Shown piece by piece: positions 35,201 through 43,101 of a DNA stretch of 64,000 bases. Under the pieces are notes generated by a model. That model did not search any database and was not told the DNA's origin. It saw nothing but the letters and a program-made list of their open reading frames with translations. Within the stretch, counting starts at the first letter, position 1. The number at the start of each line of letters is the position of its first letter. The position numbers and the translations under genes were made by a program. The stretch comes from Chitinophaga sp. HK235 (lineage in GTDB: Bacteria; Bacteroidota; Bacteroidia; Chitinophagales; Chitinophagaceae): NCBI RefSeq assembly GCF_018255755.1, contig NZ_CP073766.1, positions 5,578,501 through 5,642,500 of the forward strand, given 5' to 3'.

Positions 35201-35675
35201 CTCCGATATCTTCACCGAAGAGGAGGGTTTCCAGTAATATACGGGCTATCCCCTGGCGTATCTGGCGGCGAAGGTTGTCATGATTACCATCAAAATACAC
35301 AATCATCTTATTACCTACCAGCTTGGTGACACCTCCGGTATTCTGCCAGTCGATACCAATACCGATATTGGACTGTTTCATCTCGCCGAAGCTGTTATAC
35401 ACCACGATATTGATACGCTGGCGGGGATTGGATTCCATAAACTGCTCTATGGAAGGCAGTTCTTTTTCGGCTATCTGGACAACATATTTCCCCAGTTCCA
35501 GACCTCCTTGGCTGAAATAGGTGTTAAAGTGCCGGCTTTGGTAATACCTCCACTTGAAATTTTTAAACTGAACACGATTTTGGCCGAATTCTACTGTATT
35601 TGTCTGGGCTTTTGTAACTATCGTTCCAAGTAATAGGGTACCTAGGACTAATAACCGGGTAATAAATCTGTTCAT
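32274..35675 (-). CDS. Large outer-membrane protein: degenerate peptidase, propeller and barrel
   Basis: An 1133-aa exported protein. Signal peptide about 1-23. Residues 40-190 resemble a peptidase-MA/gluzincin domain with the late motif DFPKWFTDGFIAY, but the zinc HExxH is replaced by IRQGIARILLE at 139-149, so it is probably not a protease. About 300-560 is a TolB/WD40-like propeller (ASNRPGPKGRG, KQITQLTDLKYGDARLP). From about 740 on, amphipathic strands ending in WYFGMGVDF form an outer-membrane barrel. It may tether a periplasmic recognition module to a pore or assembly barrel. The repeat core at 32248 lies just behind the stop. Confidence 0.85.
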   Translation of the reverse strand: MNRFITRLLVLGTLLLGTIVTKAQTNTVEFGQNRVQFKNFKWRYYQSRHFNTYFSQGGLELGKYVVQIAEKELPSIEQFMESNPRQRINIVVYNSFGEMKQSNIGIGIDWQNTGGVTKLVGNKMIVYFDGNHDNLRRQIRQGIARILLETLLFGEDIGEFAGNAALIDFPKWFTDGFIAYAAENWSAKMDEELKATLLSGKYASFNQLAYDKPLLAGQAFWYYVESKYGKDAVPYLMYITRINRGLKKGFEQVLNQTPKKATQDFFVFYQKRFAEDNRRRKTSAKGRVIVAQEIGKSDYYRFNPNPKNNSYAVVEFKKGVYRVQIQLGWNKPKVLLRSGVMQLANQVDPNYPLMAWNTKGNRIAVIYEHEGKTKLMIYDLVTKTTIRQDLPQFDRVVDFKYMPVMENTLLLSAIKNGHTDIFTYNISNFKTDQITNDVYDDLDPSFAAFPGKSGIIYASNRPGPKGRGSDTSLPSRPYNIFMVDNWNKSSEKQITQLTDLKYGDARLPMQYNTHHFTFVSDANGIRNRYAGFFRSQAAGVDSLFFVGSEILHNPDKEELDSALAAYGSTAPDSIQAVAITNDSTYTFPISNYPYGIQESRITGEQGEVSEVIGYGDIKRLMKLKVDTNVLKKRNVTARPTNYRKAEMHADSLRLGLPTYTAPAKDTSSHPNFFQNEFGNEPVDTTNHVVSVPTVPGLFEKKKEEPVLKKSKLFPYKFKFASDYLILQLDNSVLINKYQPFTGPPSGPIRLTDPVNGLIRIGVSDLFEDLKFSGGFRIPSSLQGSEYFFTTSYLKKRFDYKFTYYRKVDKNSDVIVSDPELGQFRAPAKFITNLYQAEVRYPFDQVRSLRLSVGLRTDKLVTQAVEKPSLLSKNYSENYAIGRLEYVYDNTINPAINIWNGTRYKIYGELNSQLTNGGLNEIFNPNSPAANGRFTYNMGIDVRHYEKIYRNFIWATRFSADLSWGTRKLLYYLGGIDNWLNPQINTNTPVNLNTNYAFQTLAENLRGYKQNAKNGNNVMLLNTELRLPVFATFINKPINSAFLRNFQLTTFMDIGTAWNEKLSFKDANYTNYNDNNGLVTTRIKEGFLGPFIGGYGFGSRTTIAGYFLRVDAGWPMVAFFRGSPIWYFGMGVDF

Positions 35676-35732
35676 ACAGAAAGTATTGATAATATTGTGA
35701 TCAGTTTAAAATTAGCTAAAAATCAGGTAACA

Positions 35733-36371
35733 ATGATCGAAATCCAACAATTCACCTTTGGTCCTCTTCAGGAAAACACCTACCTGCTTATTAACGGTAA
35801 AAGGGAATGTATAATTATAGACCCGGGTTGTTATTTTCAGGACGAAAGAAAAGAATTATTGCAATATATACAAACGGAGCGCTTAAATGTTACGAGATTG
35901 CTGAATACGCACTGCCACTTTGATCATATATTCGGCAACAAGCTGGTAGCGGATACGTTTGGGGTAAAGCCTGAAATACACAAAGACGATCAGGTGGTGC
36001 TGGACAACTCACAGGCAGTGGGAGCAATGTACAATATCCCTTTTGAGCCCTCTCCCATGCCGGGTCGTTACCTGGCAGAAGGAGAAAAAATCCCGTTTGG
36101 CGGCCACGAGCTGGAAGTACTGCTGACGCCCGGCCATTCTCCTGGCAGCGTGTCTTTTTATTGTCCTACCCAGCAGTTTGTGATCGGAGGCGATGTGCTC
36201 TTTTATCAAAGCATAGGCCGTACCGACCTGCCGGGAGGTAATCATGCTACCCTGTTGCGCAGCATACGGGAAAAACTCTTCGTATTGCCGGATGAGGTAA
36301 GGGTATTTCCCGGGCACGGTCCCGCCACTACGATCGGCTTCGAAAAGAAATATAACCCTTTTTTGATTTAG
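35733..36371 (+). CDS. MBL-fold metallo-hydrolase (glyoxalase II-like)
   Basis: A 212-aa cytoplasmic metallo-beta-lactamase-fold enzyme that probably hydrolyses thioesters or related bonds. The metal motif THCHFDH carries H60, H62, D64 and H65; further ligands are the His in TPGHSPGS, the Asp in GGDVLF and the His in PGHGPATTIGFE. This pattern fits hydroxyacylglutathione-hydrolase-like proteins. The start at 35733 (MIEIQQFTFG) is preferred to 35697, which adds twelve unconserved residues. Its stop codon lies inside the intergenic palindrome at 36366-36455. Confidence 0.93.
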   Translation: MIEIQQFTFGPLQENTYLLINGKRECIIIDPGCYFQDERKELLQYIQTERLNVTRLLNTHCHFDHIFGNKLVADTFGVKPEIHKDDQVVLDNSQAVGAMYNIPFEPSPMPGRYLAEGEKIPFGGHELEVLLTPGHSPGSVSFYCPTQQFVIGGDVLFYQSIGRTDLPGGNHATLLRSIREKLFVLPDEVRVFPGHGPATTIGFEKKYNPFLI

Positions 36372-36455
36372 GGATTTCTTTATTTAGAGATTTAGATATT
36401 TTGAGAGGAAAACCCATATAAATCTCAAAATATCTAAATCTCCAAATCCCTAAAT
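36366..36455. repeat. Intergenic palindrome spanning two stop codons
   Basis: A 20-bp perfect inner stem (36387-36406 with 36423-36442) and a 12-bp outer stem (36366-36377 with 36444-36455). It runs from the stop of the MBL hydrolase to the stop of the flippase and is a likely bidirectional terminator. Its AAATCTC/AAATCCC wording resembles dispersed intergenic repeats of Bacteroidota. Confidence 0.75.
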
Positions 36456-37990
36456 TACCTGATGTATTTTCCGATAAACGGCATCCTGGCAAATTCCTTC
36501 TTCTCCATCCGAAAGATAAACCACGTATAGGCGCCAAAGAAAGCGGTGGCTACCAGCAGCGACAATGGCTTCAGTGCATAGATGTCGCGTGGAGAAAGTA
36601 CTTTGGCATTCAGCCAGCTATATACGTAATAGGTGAGCACTGCCACAGCAATGTAGGTGATCAGTTTAGGAAGATGATAAGGGATGGGATAATATTTTTG
36701 TCCGAGTACATAACATATCACCATCTGGATAAAATAACATACCATGGTGGCCAGTGCGGCGCCATAGTAGCCCATTACCGGTATCCACCAGTAGTTGAAG
36801 AGAAAAGCCAGTACAGCCGTGATCAGCGTGATCACTGCGCCCGTTTTGGTCCGGTCTGTCAGTTTGAACCAGATGGTCAGGTTATAATAGATGCCCAGGA
36901 ACATGTTGGCCAGCAGCAGCACCGGCACAATACGCATCCCCTGATAATAGAAGGGAGTACGCAGGAATGCTTTCCAGACATTAAGATAAAGGCTTACAAA
37001 GAGGAACATGAGGCATAGCATCACTACAAACAGCTTCATGATACGGGCATATACCCGTTGCGGATTGTCGCTTTCAGCCTGTTTGAAGAAAAAAGGCTCT
37101 GCTCCTAACCGGAACGCCTGTATGAACATGGTGATCAGAATGGCCAGTTTATAGTTGGCGCTATACAGTGCGATAATTTCCTTTTTGGCCTCCATATTGT
37201 TGCCGGGCAGGAACTGAGGCAGAAACCAGGCCCGGTCAAAGGTTTCATTGACCATGCCGGCCATGCCCACAATGATCAGGGGCAGGGCGTAATGAAGCAT
37301 CTGCTTCCAGAGGGCCAGGTCAAATTTCCATTCTATCCGCCGGATCTGTGGGAGGAACAGCACCAGTGTGATGGCGCTGCCCAGCATATTGCTCAGGTAG
37401 ATATAACCAGTCATGTCACTTCCACTATGCGGGTTGGGTACCCACTGATAGCCGACTGCAGCCAGTTTGGGACAGATGGCCAGGAAAAAGATATTGAAGA
37501 AGATAGTCGTCAGTATGCCGGCTAGCCTGATGGCAGCATACCGCACCGGCCTGCCCTCCAGCCGCAGCTGGGCAAAGGGAATGGCCGTCAGGGCGTCAAA
37601 AGCCATCAGCAATACCACATAGGTATAAAAGGCCGGATGCCCGGTAAGCCCTGCCAGCTCTCCTGTATAGGAGTTGATCACCGTCCCCTTCAGCAACAGC
37701 AGCAGTACGGTGATAGATAAAGTCGATATCAGCAGTGAAATGGTGGACGTACCCAGCACATGCGCCTGGTTCTCTTTTTTGGCAAACCGGAAAAAGGCCG
37801 TCTCCATTCCATAGGTGAGCACAATATTGGCAAAAGGGATATAGGCATATACGTTAGACATCTCCCCAAAGGAGGCCTTCGTTAAAATACCGAGGTAAAA
37901 AGGAGTAAGGAAATAATTGAGCAGTTTGCTCATTATGTTACTCAAACCGTAATAAACCGTCTGTCCTGCCAGTTTCTTGATGCTGCTCAA
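36455..37990 (-). CDS. Oligosaccharide/lipid flippase (MOP superfamily)
   Basis: A 511-aa polytopic membrane protein with about 12-14 helices, of the polysaccharide-transport branch of the MOP superfamily. The N-terminus LAGQTVYYGLSNIMSKLLNYFLTPFYLGIL is the usual start of Wzx-like exporters. It would flip undecaprenol-linked oligosaccharide or a similar lipid intermediate across the inner membrane. No glycosyltransferase or polymerase genes flank it, so the substrate is unknown. It is convergent with the MBL gene. Upstream on the same strand the next start is within about 40 bases of the arfB stop, which could put it in one transcript with arfB. Confidence 0.9.
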   Translation of the reverse strand: MSSIKKLAGQTVYYGLSNIMSKLLNYFLTPFYLGILTKASFGEMSNVYAYIPFANIVLTYGMETAFFRFAKKENQAHVLGTSTISLLISTLSITVLLLLLKGTVINSYTGELAGLTGHPAFYTYVVLLMAFDALTAIPFAQLRLEGRPVRYAAIRLAGILTTIFFNIFFLAICPKLAAVGYQWVPNPHSGSDMTGYIYLSNMLGSAITLVLFLPQIRRIEWKFDLALWKQMLHYALPLIIVGMAGMVNETFDRAWFLPQFLPGNNMEAKKEIIALYSANYKLAILITMFIQAFRLGAEPFFFKQAESDNPQRVYARIMKLFVVMLCLMFLFVSLYLNVWKAFLRTPFYYQGMRIVPVLLLANMFLGIYYNLTIWFKLTDRTKTGAVITLITAVLAFLFNYWWIPVMGYYGAALATMVCYFIQMVICYVLGQKYYPIPYHLPKLITYIAVAVLTYYVYSWLNAKVLSPRDIYALKPLSLLVATAFFGAYTWFIFRMEKKEFARMPFIGKYIR

Positions 37991-38032
37991 ACCCTGAAAA
38001 TTTTATGCAAATTACGAATTAGTGCTGCGCTG

Positions 38033-38431
38033 TCACTCAAAATTTCCTCTGCGCTGCTGTTTTTTCTCCGACAGGCGCTTTTTAAACTGGATCCGTTTTT
38101 CAATAACAGCTTTGGAGGGCTTGGTGGCTACCCTTTTCTTGCGTGGTATCAATGCTTTGTTGATTAAATCATTGATTTTGAAGATAGCCTCATGTTTGTT
38201 GCCCAGCTGGGTACGCGCTGTCTGTGATTTTACCAGCAGCATTCCTTCTGAATTGATACGGTTGGCCAGTTTCTCGCGCAGTGTCTGCTTTTGTTCGGGG
38301 GTTAACAGGGCGGAGGCTTCTATGTTGAAATAGGCTTCCACCATGGTTTCCACCTTGTTCACATTTTGCCCGCCCGAACCGCCACTGCGGGCCGTACGGA
38401 ATGTGAGCTCAGGTGTAACGTCAATGTTCAT
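38033..38431 (-). CDS. arfB: Alternative ribosome-rescue factor ArfB (peptidyl-tRNA hydrolase)
   Basis: A 132-aa rescue factor that binds the mRNA-free entry channel of stalled ribosomes and releases the peptide. The catalytic GGQ is within RSGGSGGQNVNKVET, and the basic C-terminal tail (KKRVATKP, KKRLSEKKQQRRGNFE) is the part that enters the mRNA channel. This is the YaeJ/ArfB type, distinct from prfA at 12080, which has the long codon-recognition domain. It lies upstream of the flippase gene on the same strand. Confidence 0.95.
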   Translation of the reverse strand: MNIDVTPELTFRTARSGGSGGQNVNKVETMVEAYFNIEASALLTPEQKQTLREKLANRINSEGMLLVKSQTARTQLGNKHEAIFKINDLINKALIPRKKRVATKPSKAVIEKRIQFKKRLSEKKQQRRGNFE

Positions 38432-38538
38432 TGTATGATTGTTTTTTATAATGCAAAATTACACAAATAGGGAGGCAATTTATTAAATCTCTCTGAAATC
38501 CGCCCGGGAATGGTGTTGTGCCTTTGCAGTTTATAGCC

Positions 38539-38994
38539 TTACAGGGAGTAAGGGATCAGATAAACGCCTGCTGAATCTTTTGTCAGGGAAACAGGGTTTT
38601 CTCCCAGTGTAACAGCCTGAATGGAGGTTGTACAACAGCCATTACTTTTGGGGGTGATGGTGAGTTTTTCCCGTGTCATTTTTCCGGGTCTGCCCACCTC
38701 CAACTGTAAACGTGGCCAGGATTCAGGACCATAAAGCACATTTTTATCCCAGGGCGACTGGCGTGTCTCCAGTACTTGTTTATCATCGTAAATAAACCGG
38801 ATGCTATCTGAAGATATATTGGCATGAGGACCAAATACAAGGTCTTCCCCTGTTCTGGCATCTACCAGCCGGAATCTTAAAGGCTCGCTAAAGTAGCAGC
38901 AGTTGCCGCAGGGGTCTTCATCTTTCTTGCTTTTATTGCTACAGGCACTTATCAACAGGGCAATAAACAGAATACAGGGTAGAAGGCGGGTCAT
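38539..38994 (-). CDS. Lipoprotein with CGNCC cluster, unrecognised
   Basis: Not recognised. It is a 151-aa lipoprotein with lipobox ISAC (Cys18), then a charged linker and a cysteine group DPCGNCCYF just after the anchor. The mature domain is beta-rich (LRFRLVDARTGEDLVFG, LQLEVGRPG) with another CC pair in NGCCTTSI near residue 120. Five cysteines in so small a domain suggest disulfides or metal binding. No operon partner is evident; the dtd gene starts in the other direction 92 bases away. Confidence 0.72.
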   Translation of the reverse strand: MTRLLPCILFIALLISACSNKSKKDEDPCGNCCYFSEPLRFRLVDARTGEDLVFGPHANISSDSIRFIYDDKQVLETRQSPWDKNVLYGPESWPRLQLEVGRPGKMTREKLTITPKSNGCCTTSIQAVTLGENPVSLTKDSAGVYLIPYSL

Positions 38995-39086
38995 AATATT
39001 TTGATTTTGGTAAACGTTAAGCGTGTAAAAGCGGAAAATGTTACGCCTGATTGTATTAATTTCCCGCTTTCTTAAACAGGATAAAT

Positions 39087-39539
39087 ATGAGAGTAGTCAT
39101 ACAGCGTGTGTCGCAGGCATCGGTCACTGTAGATGGGGTAGTCACCGGTCAGATAGGCCAGGGACTTGTGATATTGCTGAGCATCGAAGATGCCGACGGG
39201 CAGGAGGATATCAACTGGTTAAGCAGCAAGATCGTCAACCTGCGCATCTTCAACGACGACGATGGCGTAATGAACGTTTCCGTGAAAGATATGCATGCCG
39301 ACATTCTGCTGATAAGCCAGTTTACGCTGCATGCCTCCACCAAAAAAGGAAACAGACCTTCGTATATCCGTGCCAGTAAACCCGATGTGGCTATTCCGCT
39401 GTATGAGAAAATGTTTCTGCAGCTGGAACAGGACCTGGGTACCACCATCCAGCGTGGTATCTTCGGCGCTGATATGAAGGTGGCGCTGATCAACGATGGG
39501 CCGGTCACCATTATCATCGATAGCCATAACCGCGAGTAG
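39087..39539 (+). CDS. dtd: D-aminoacyl-tRNA deacylase
   Basis: Removes D-amino acids, and glycine mischarged on tRNA(Ala), from tRNAs in the cytoplasm, acting by RNA-based catalysis. It has 150 aa. The family motifs are complete: SQFTLHAS at 77-84, KKGNRPSY, and the cross-subunit Gly-cis-Pro loop NDGPVT at 136-141. It is the first of three plus-strand genes, followed by a MazG-like pyrophosphohydrolase and a YihY protein, with glyS next but driven by its own promoter. Confidence 0.97.
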   Translation: MRVVIQRVSQASVTVDGVVTGQIGQGLVILLSIEDADGQEDINWLSSKIVNLRIFNDDDGVMNVSVKDMHADILLISQFTLHASTKKGNRPSYIRASKPDVAIPLYEKMFLQLEQDLGTTIQRGIFGADMKVALINDGPVTIIIDSHNRE

Positions 39540-39592
39540 ATTAAACCATTGTTCATACAATCCGTTATCTTTAAAACTTTAATCCATTATCC

Positions 39593-39919
39593 ATGACTAT
39601 ACAGGAAGCTCAGGAAAAGATCGACAACTGGATCAACACCACCGGTGTACGCTATTTCAGTGAACTGACCAACATGGCCATTCTTACAGAAGAAGTGGGA
39701 GAAGTAGCCCGTGTAATGGCCCGGCAGTATGGCGATCAGTCTGCTAAAGAGAGTGATAAAAAAAGAGAACTGGCCGATGAGCTGGCCGATGTGATGTGGG
39801 TATTACTCTGTATCGCCAATCAAACCGGTATAGACATGACGGTGGCTCTGGAGAAAAACTTCGAAAAGAAAAATATCAGGGATGCTACCAGACATACCAG
39901 CAACCCGAAATTAAAATAA
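39593..39919 (+). CDS. MazG-like nucleotide pyrophosphohydrolase
   Basis: A 108-aa all-alpha NTP pyrophosphatase of the MazG superfamily that removes pyrophosphate from NTPs, often aberrant ones. The metal-binding signature is TEEVGEVARVMAR with the EExxE run, then ADELADVMWVL supplying the ExxD. It follows dtd by 53 bases, a pairing that fits a housekeeping and damage-cleaning theme. Substrate range is not readable from the sequence. Confidence 0.9.
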   Translation: MTIQEAQEKIDNWINTTGVRYFSELTNMAILTEEVGEVARVMARQYGDQSAKESDKKRELADELADVMWVLLCIANQTGIDMTVALEKNFEKKNIRDATRHTSNPKLK

Positions 39920-39955
39920 TCACCACTACCCCACTCCGCCTATAAAACCTATTGC

Positions 39956-40912
39956 ATGAACAGAACGACAGGAAAAATACAACTGTACTGGAAAGTGCTG
40001 AAAGAGTCGGCCAGCGCTTTTATAGATGGTAAAGTACTGAAACTCAGTGCTGCACTGGCTTACTACACTATTTTCTCCGTAGCGCCCATGCTTATCATTA
40101 TCATCTTTTTCTGTGATCTGTTTCTGGGCAAGGAAGCGGTGGAAGGCAGCATCTATGGCCAGATACAGGGACTGGTAGGCAGCGAAGCCGCCCTACAGAT
40201 ACAGTCCATGATCCGTAATGCTACCCTGTCAAACGATATGAACTGGGCTACCATGGTGGGTTTCGTGACCCTGATCATCGGTGCTACCGGTGTATTCGCT
40301 GAGATCCAGGATTCCATTAACTTTATCTGGGGACTGAAGTCGAAGCCTAAGAAAAATGGCCTGCTGCGTATGTTGCTCAACCGGCTGTTGTCTTTTTCGC
40401 TGGTAGTGAGCATGGGCTTTATTCTGCTGGTATCGCTGGCTATCAATGGTCTGGTGGAGCTCTTCCAGAATGTGCTCTACCGGCTCATACCCACCAAACT
40501 GACCACCACCGTGATCGTATATGTGGCCAATCTGGTAGTGCCTTTCATAGTCATTACCATCTTGTTTTCCATCATCTTTAAAGTATTGCCGGACGCCCGT
40601 ATCAGGTGGAAAGATGTGGTGGTAGGCGCTATTGCGACCGCAGTACTGTTTATGATCGGTAAATTCGGCATCGGGTATTACCTGGGTGCCAGCAAGGTCA
40701 GCTCCACCTACGGAGCAGCCGGTTCGGTGGTTATCATACTGTTGTGGGTGTATTATTCCGCAGCTATCCTGTATTTTGGGGCTGTCTTCACCCGGGTGTA
40801 CATCCGGCATTTCGGAAGGGAGATCTATCCTAACGACTATGCTGTATGGGTAAAACAGGTAGAAGTGCCGTATGAGCGGCCGGTTAAGGAAAATGAAGTG
40901 GAAGAAGGTTGA
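39956..40912 (+). CDS. YihY/BrkB-family membrane protein
   Basis: A 318-aa inner-membrane protein with about six helices. The N-terminal SAALAYYTIFSVAPML is the family's signature, and the middle and last helices with VSSTYGAAGSVVIILLWVYYSA also match. It was once annotated as ribonuclease BN; that activity is not supported. The role is unknown, possibly transport. It follows the MazG-like gene by 36 bases. Confidence 0.92.
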   Translation: MNRTTGKIQLYWKVLKESASAFIDGKVLKLSAALAYYTIFSVAPMLIIIIFFCDLFLGKEAVEGSIYGQIQGLVGSEAALQIQSMIRNATLSNDMNWATMVGFVTLIIGATGVFAEIQDSINFIWGLKSKPKKNGLLRMLLNRLLSFSLVVSMGFILLVSLAINGLVELFQNVLYRLIPTKLTTTVIVYVANLVVPFIVITILFSIIFKVLPDARIRWKDVVVGAIATAVLFMIGKFGIGYYLGASKVSSTYGAAGSVVIILLWVYYSAAILYFGAVFTRVYIRHFGREIYPNDYAVWVKQVEVPYERPVKENEVEEG

Positions 40913-40978
40913 ATTTACTGCCAGTAATGGCATTACATATTATATAATAATTACAAACATATTTTCAAATTTGGCATT

Positions 40979-40986
40979 TATCTTTG
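40979..40986 (+). promoter_or_regulatory. -7 element of glyS, predicting a near-leaderless mRNA
   Basis: TATCTTTG ends 7 bases before the glyS ATG. With usual -7 spacing the transcript would begin at or within about three bases of the start codon. No TTG sits at -33 spacing. Confidence 0.55.
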
Positions 40987-40993
40987 CGCCACT

Positions 40994-42421
40994 ATGTCTA
41001 CAGATCAGAATAAATTCCAGGCGATTATATCGCATTGTAAAGAATACGGTTTTGTTTTTCCATCCAGCGAGATATATGATGGATTGAGCGCTGTTTATGA
41101 TTACGGTCAGTACGGCGCGGAGCTGAAGAAAAATATTAAGGACTACTGGTGGAAGAGCATGACCCAGCTGCACGAAAATATCGTGGGGCTCGATGCTGCC
41201 ATCTTTATGCATCCTACCATCTGGAAGGCATCCGGACATGTGGACAACTTCAGCGATCCAATGATCGACAACAAGGACAGCAACAAGCGTTACCGGGTAG
41301 ACCACCTGCTGGAGGCCTTTGCCGAAACACTGCCGGAAGCGGAAGGCAATGCCCTGCTGGCCAAAATGGACGAACTCCTGAAAGAAAACGACTTCGCAGG
41401 CCTTAAAACCCTGATCGAAGACAATAAAATTAAATGTAGTGTCAGCGGCACCTGCAACTGGACCGAAGTACGTCAGTTCAACCTGATGTTCTCCACCCAG
41501 CTGGGCAGCGTAACCGATGAAGCCAATGAAATATACCTGCGTCCTGAAACAGCACAGGGTATCTTTGTAAACTTCCTCAACGTGCAGAAAACCGGCAGGA
41601 TGAAAGTGCCTTTCGGTATCGCACAGATAGGTAAAGCTTTCCGTAACGAGATCGTAGCCCGTCAGTTTATTTTCCGTATGCGTGAATTTGAACAGATGGA
41701 AATGCAGTTCTTTGTACGCCCTGGCACACAACAGGAATGGTATGAGAAATGGAAGGAAGAGCGTATGCAGTGGCACCTGAGCCTCGGCACCGATCCAGCC
41801 AGATATCGCTTCAAAGACCACGCTAAACTGGCTCACTACGCCGATGCCGCGGTGGATATCGAATTCGAATTCCCATTCGGCTTCAAGGAACTGGAAGGTA
41901 TCCACTCCCGTACTGACTTCGACCTGAAACAACACCAGGAATACAGCAGAAAGAAAATCCAGTATTTTGATACAGAGATCAACCAGAACTATGTGCCTTA
42001 CGTGATAGAAACTTCTATCGGTCTGGACCGTATGTTCCTGCAGGTGATCTGCAATGCTTACGAAGAGCAGGACCTGAGCACCCCGGAAAAAGCAGACAGC
42101 CGTGTAGTATTGAAACTGCCCGCCAAACTGGCTCCGATCAAACTGGCTGTTTTCCCGTTAACTAAGAAAGATGGATTACCAGAAGCGGCACAACTGCTGA
42201 TAAAAGAGTGCAAACAGTACTTCCACTGTTATTATGAAGAAAAGGATAGTATTGGTAAACGCTATCGCCGTCAGGATGCCATCGGTACGCCTTTCTGCGT
42301 AACAATAGACCACCAGACTAAAGAAGATGGTACTGTTACCATCCGTCACCGCGACAGCATGGAACAGGAACGCGTTCCGCTGACCGAGGTAAGGAATATT
42401 GTTATGAATAAGATCATGTAA
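40994..42421 (+). CDS. glyS: Glycyl-tRNA synthetase, single-chain type
   Basis: Charges tRNA(Gly). It has 475 aa and is the dimeric eukaryote/archaea-like single-chain enzyme used by Bacteroidota, not the alpha2beta2 form. Motifs: IISHCKEYGFVFPSSEIYDG at the N-terminus, RPETAQGIFVNF, the class II motif 2 IGKAFRNEI, and motif 3 IETSIGLDRM, with the C-terminal anticodon-binding domain KLAPIKLAVFP. The start follows a -7 box almost directly. Confidence 0.97.
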   Translation: MSTDQNKFQAIISHCKEYGFVFPSSEIYDGLSAVYDYGQYGAELKKNIKDYWWKSMTQLHENIVGLDAAIFMHPTIWKASGHVDNFSDPMIDNKDSNKRYRVDHLLEAFAETLPEAEGNALLAKMDELLKENDFAGLKTLIEDNKIKCSVSGTCNWTEVRQFNLMFSTQLGSVTDEANEIYLRPETAQGIFVNFLNVQKTGRMKVPFGIAQIGKAFRNEIVARQFIFRMREFEQMEMQFFVRPGTQQEWYEKWKEERMQWHLSLGTDPARYRFKDHAKLAHYADAAVDIEFEFPFGFKELEGIHSRTDFDLKQHQEYSRKKIQYFDTEINQNYVPYVIETSIGLDRMFLQVICNAYEEQDLSTPEKADSRVVLKLPAKLAPIKLAVFPLTKKDGLPEAAQLLIKECKQYFHCYYEEKDSIGKRYRRQDAIGTPFCVTIDHQTKEDGTVTIRHRDSMEQERVPLTEVRNIVMNKIM

Positions 42422-42478
42422 TACATTGTAACATATCCGGGCTACAGTCGTTAAACTTCGTATATATCCCCTACCCCT

Positions 42479-43096
42479 ATGCATATACGAATATTAATGG
42501 CTGTAGCCTTTGTTTTTTGTTGTACTACCCTCTTTGCCCAGCGCAAAAAAACACCGCAACCCCGTTTCTCTGCTGACACCCTTGTAACAGCTGCTGCTGA
42601 CGCCAGAATATGGCCACATGCACTGTATGGTAGCCTTTTCAGTCCTGCCTGCGGTTTCGGGCTCAACTATGATGTACGTTTTACCAGGCGCCGTACCGGT
42701 CTGGGTGCGCGCATGGGCATCGGTTTTGCTCCGGAGTACCGGGACAGCTGGGCTGACAAGCCAAGCCGTCCCCGCTGGAATGGCAGTGTAGAGGTGGATA
42801 CAGGCCGGCACTACCTCTCTGTTCCCAACCGCCCCAGTATTTTCGGGGGCCTCAATTATGTAGTGGGGCAGCCGGATAAAAATTGTGCGGAACTGGGTGC
42901 TGGCATGACCTACCTGTTTGGCGATTCATTATGGTTTGAAGAAGGAGCCAGCGATCGCACCCTGGTGGGATGGACTGCCGCAGCATGGCGCCGGCATTTC
43001 AAGCGGCATTTTATGATGAAGATCGGGGGAATGCTGATGTTTTCGTCTAACCGGGTAACGCCCAATCTGGACCTGGGTTTTGGCTACTGCTGGTAA
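42479..43096 (+). CDS. Secreted barrel-like hypothetical protein
   Basis: Not recognised. It is a 205-aa exported protein with a signal peptide (about 1-20, ending LFAQ). Pairs of amphipathic strands such as GFGLNYDVRFTRRRTGLGARMGIGF, and the C-terminal GFGYCW with an aromatic last residue, suggest a small outer-membrane beta-barrel. It is single, between glyS and a convergent reductase gene only 5 bases away. Confidence 0.72.
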   Translation: MHIRILMAVAFVFCCTTLFAQRKKTPQPRFSADTLVTAAADARIWPHALYGSLFSPACGFGLNYDVRFTRRRTGLGARMGIGFAPEYRDSWADKPSRPRWNGSVEVDTGRHYLSVPNRPSIFGGLNYVVGQPDKNCAELGAGMTYLFGDSLWFEEGASDRTLVGWTAAAWRRHFKRHFMMKIGGMLMFSSNRVTPNLDLGFGYCW

Positions 43097-43101
43097 AACA
43101 G

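Noticed and set aside
39956..40912. Ribonuclease BN annotation for the YihY protein
   Set aside because: The old name came from a mis-assignment; the sequence is a multi-pass membrane protein without nuclease motifs.
40940..41935. Open frame opposite glyS
   Set aside because: Antisense shadow; the glyS frame has all motifs.
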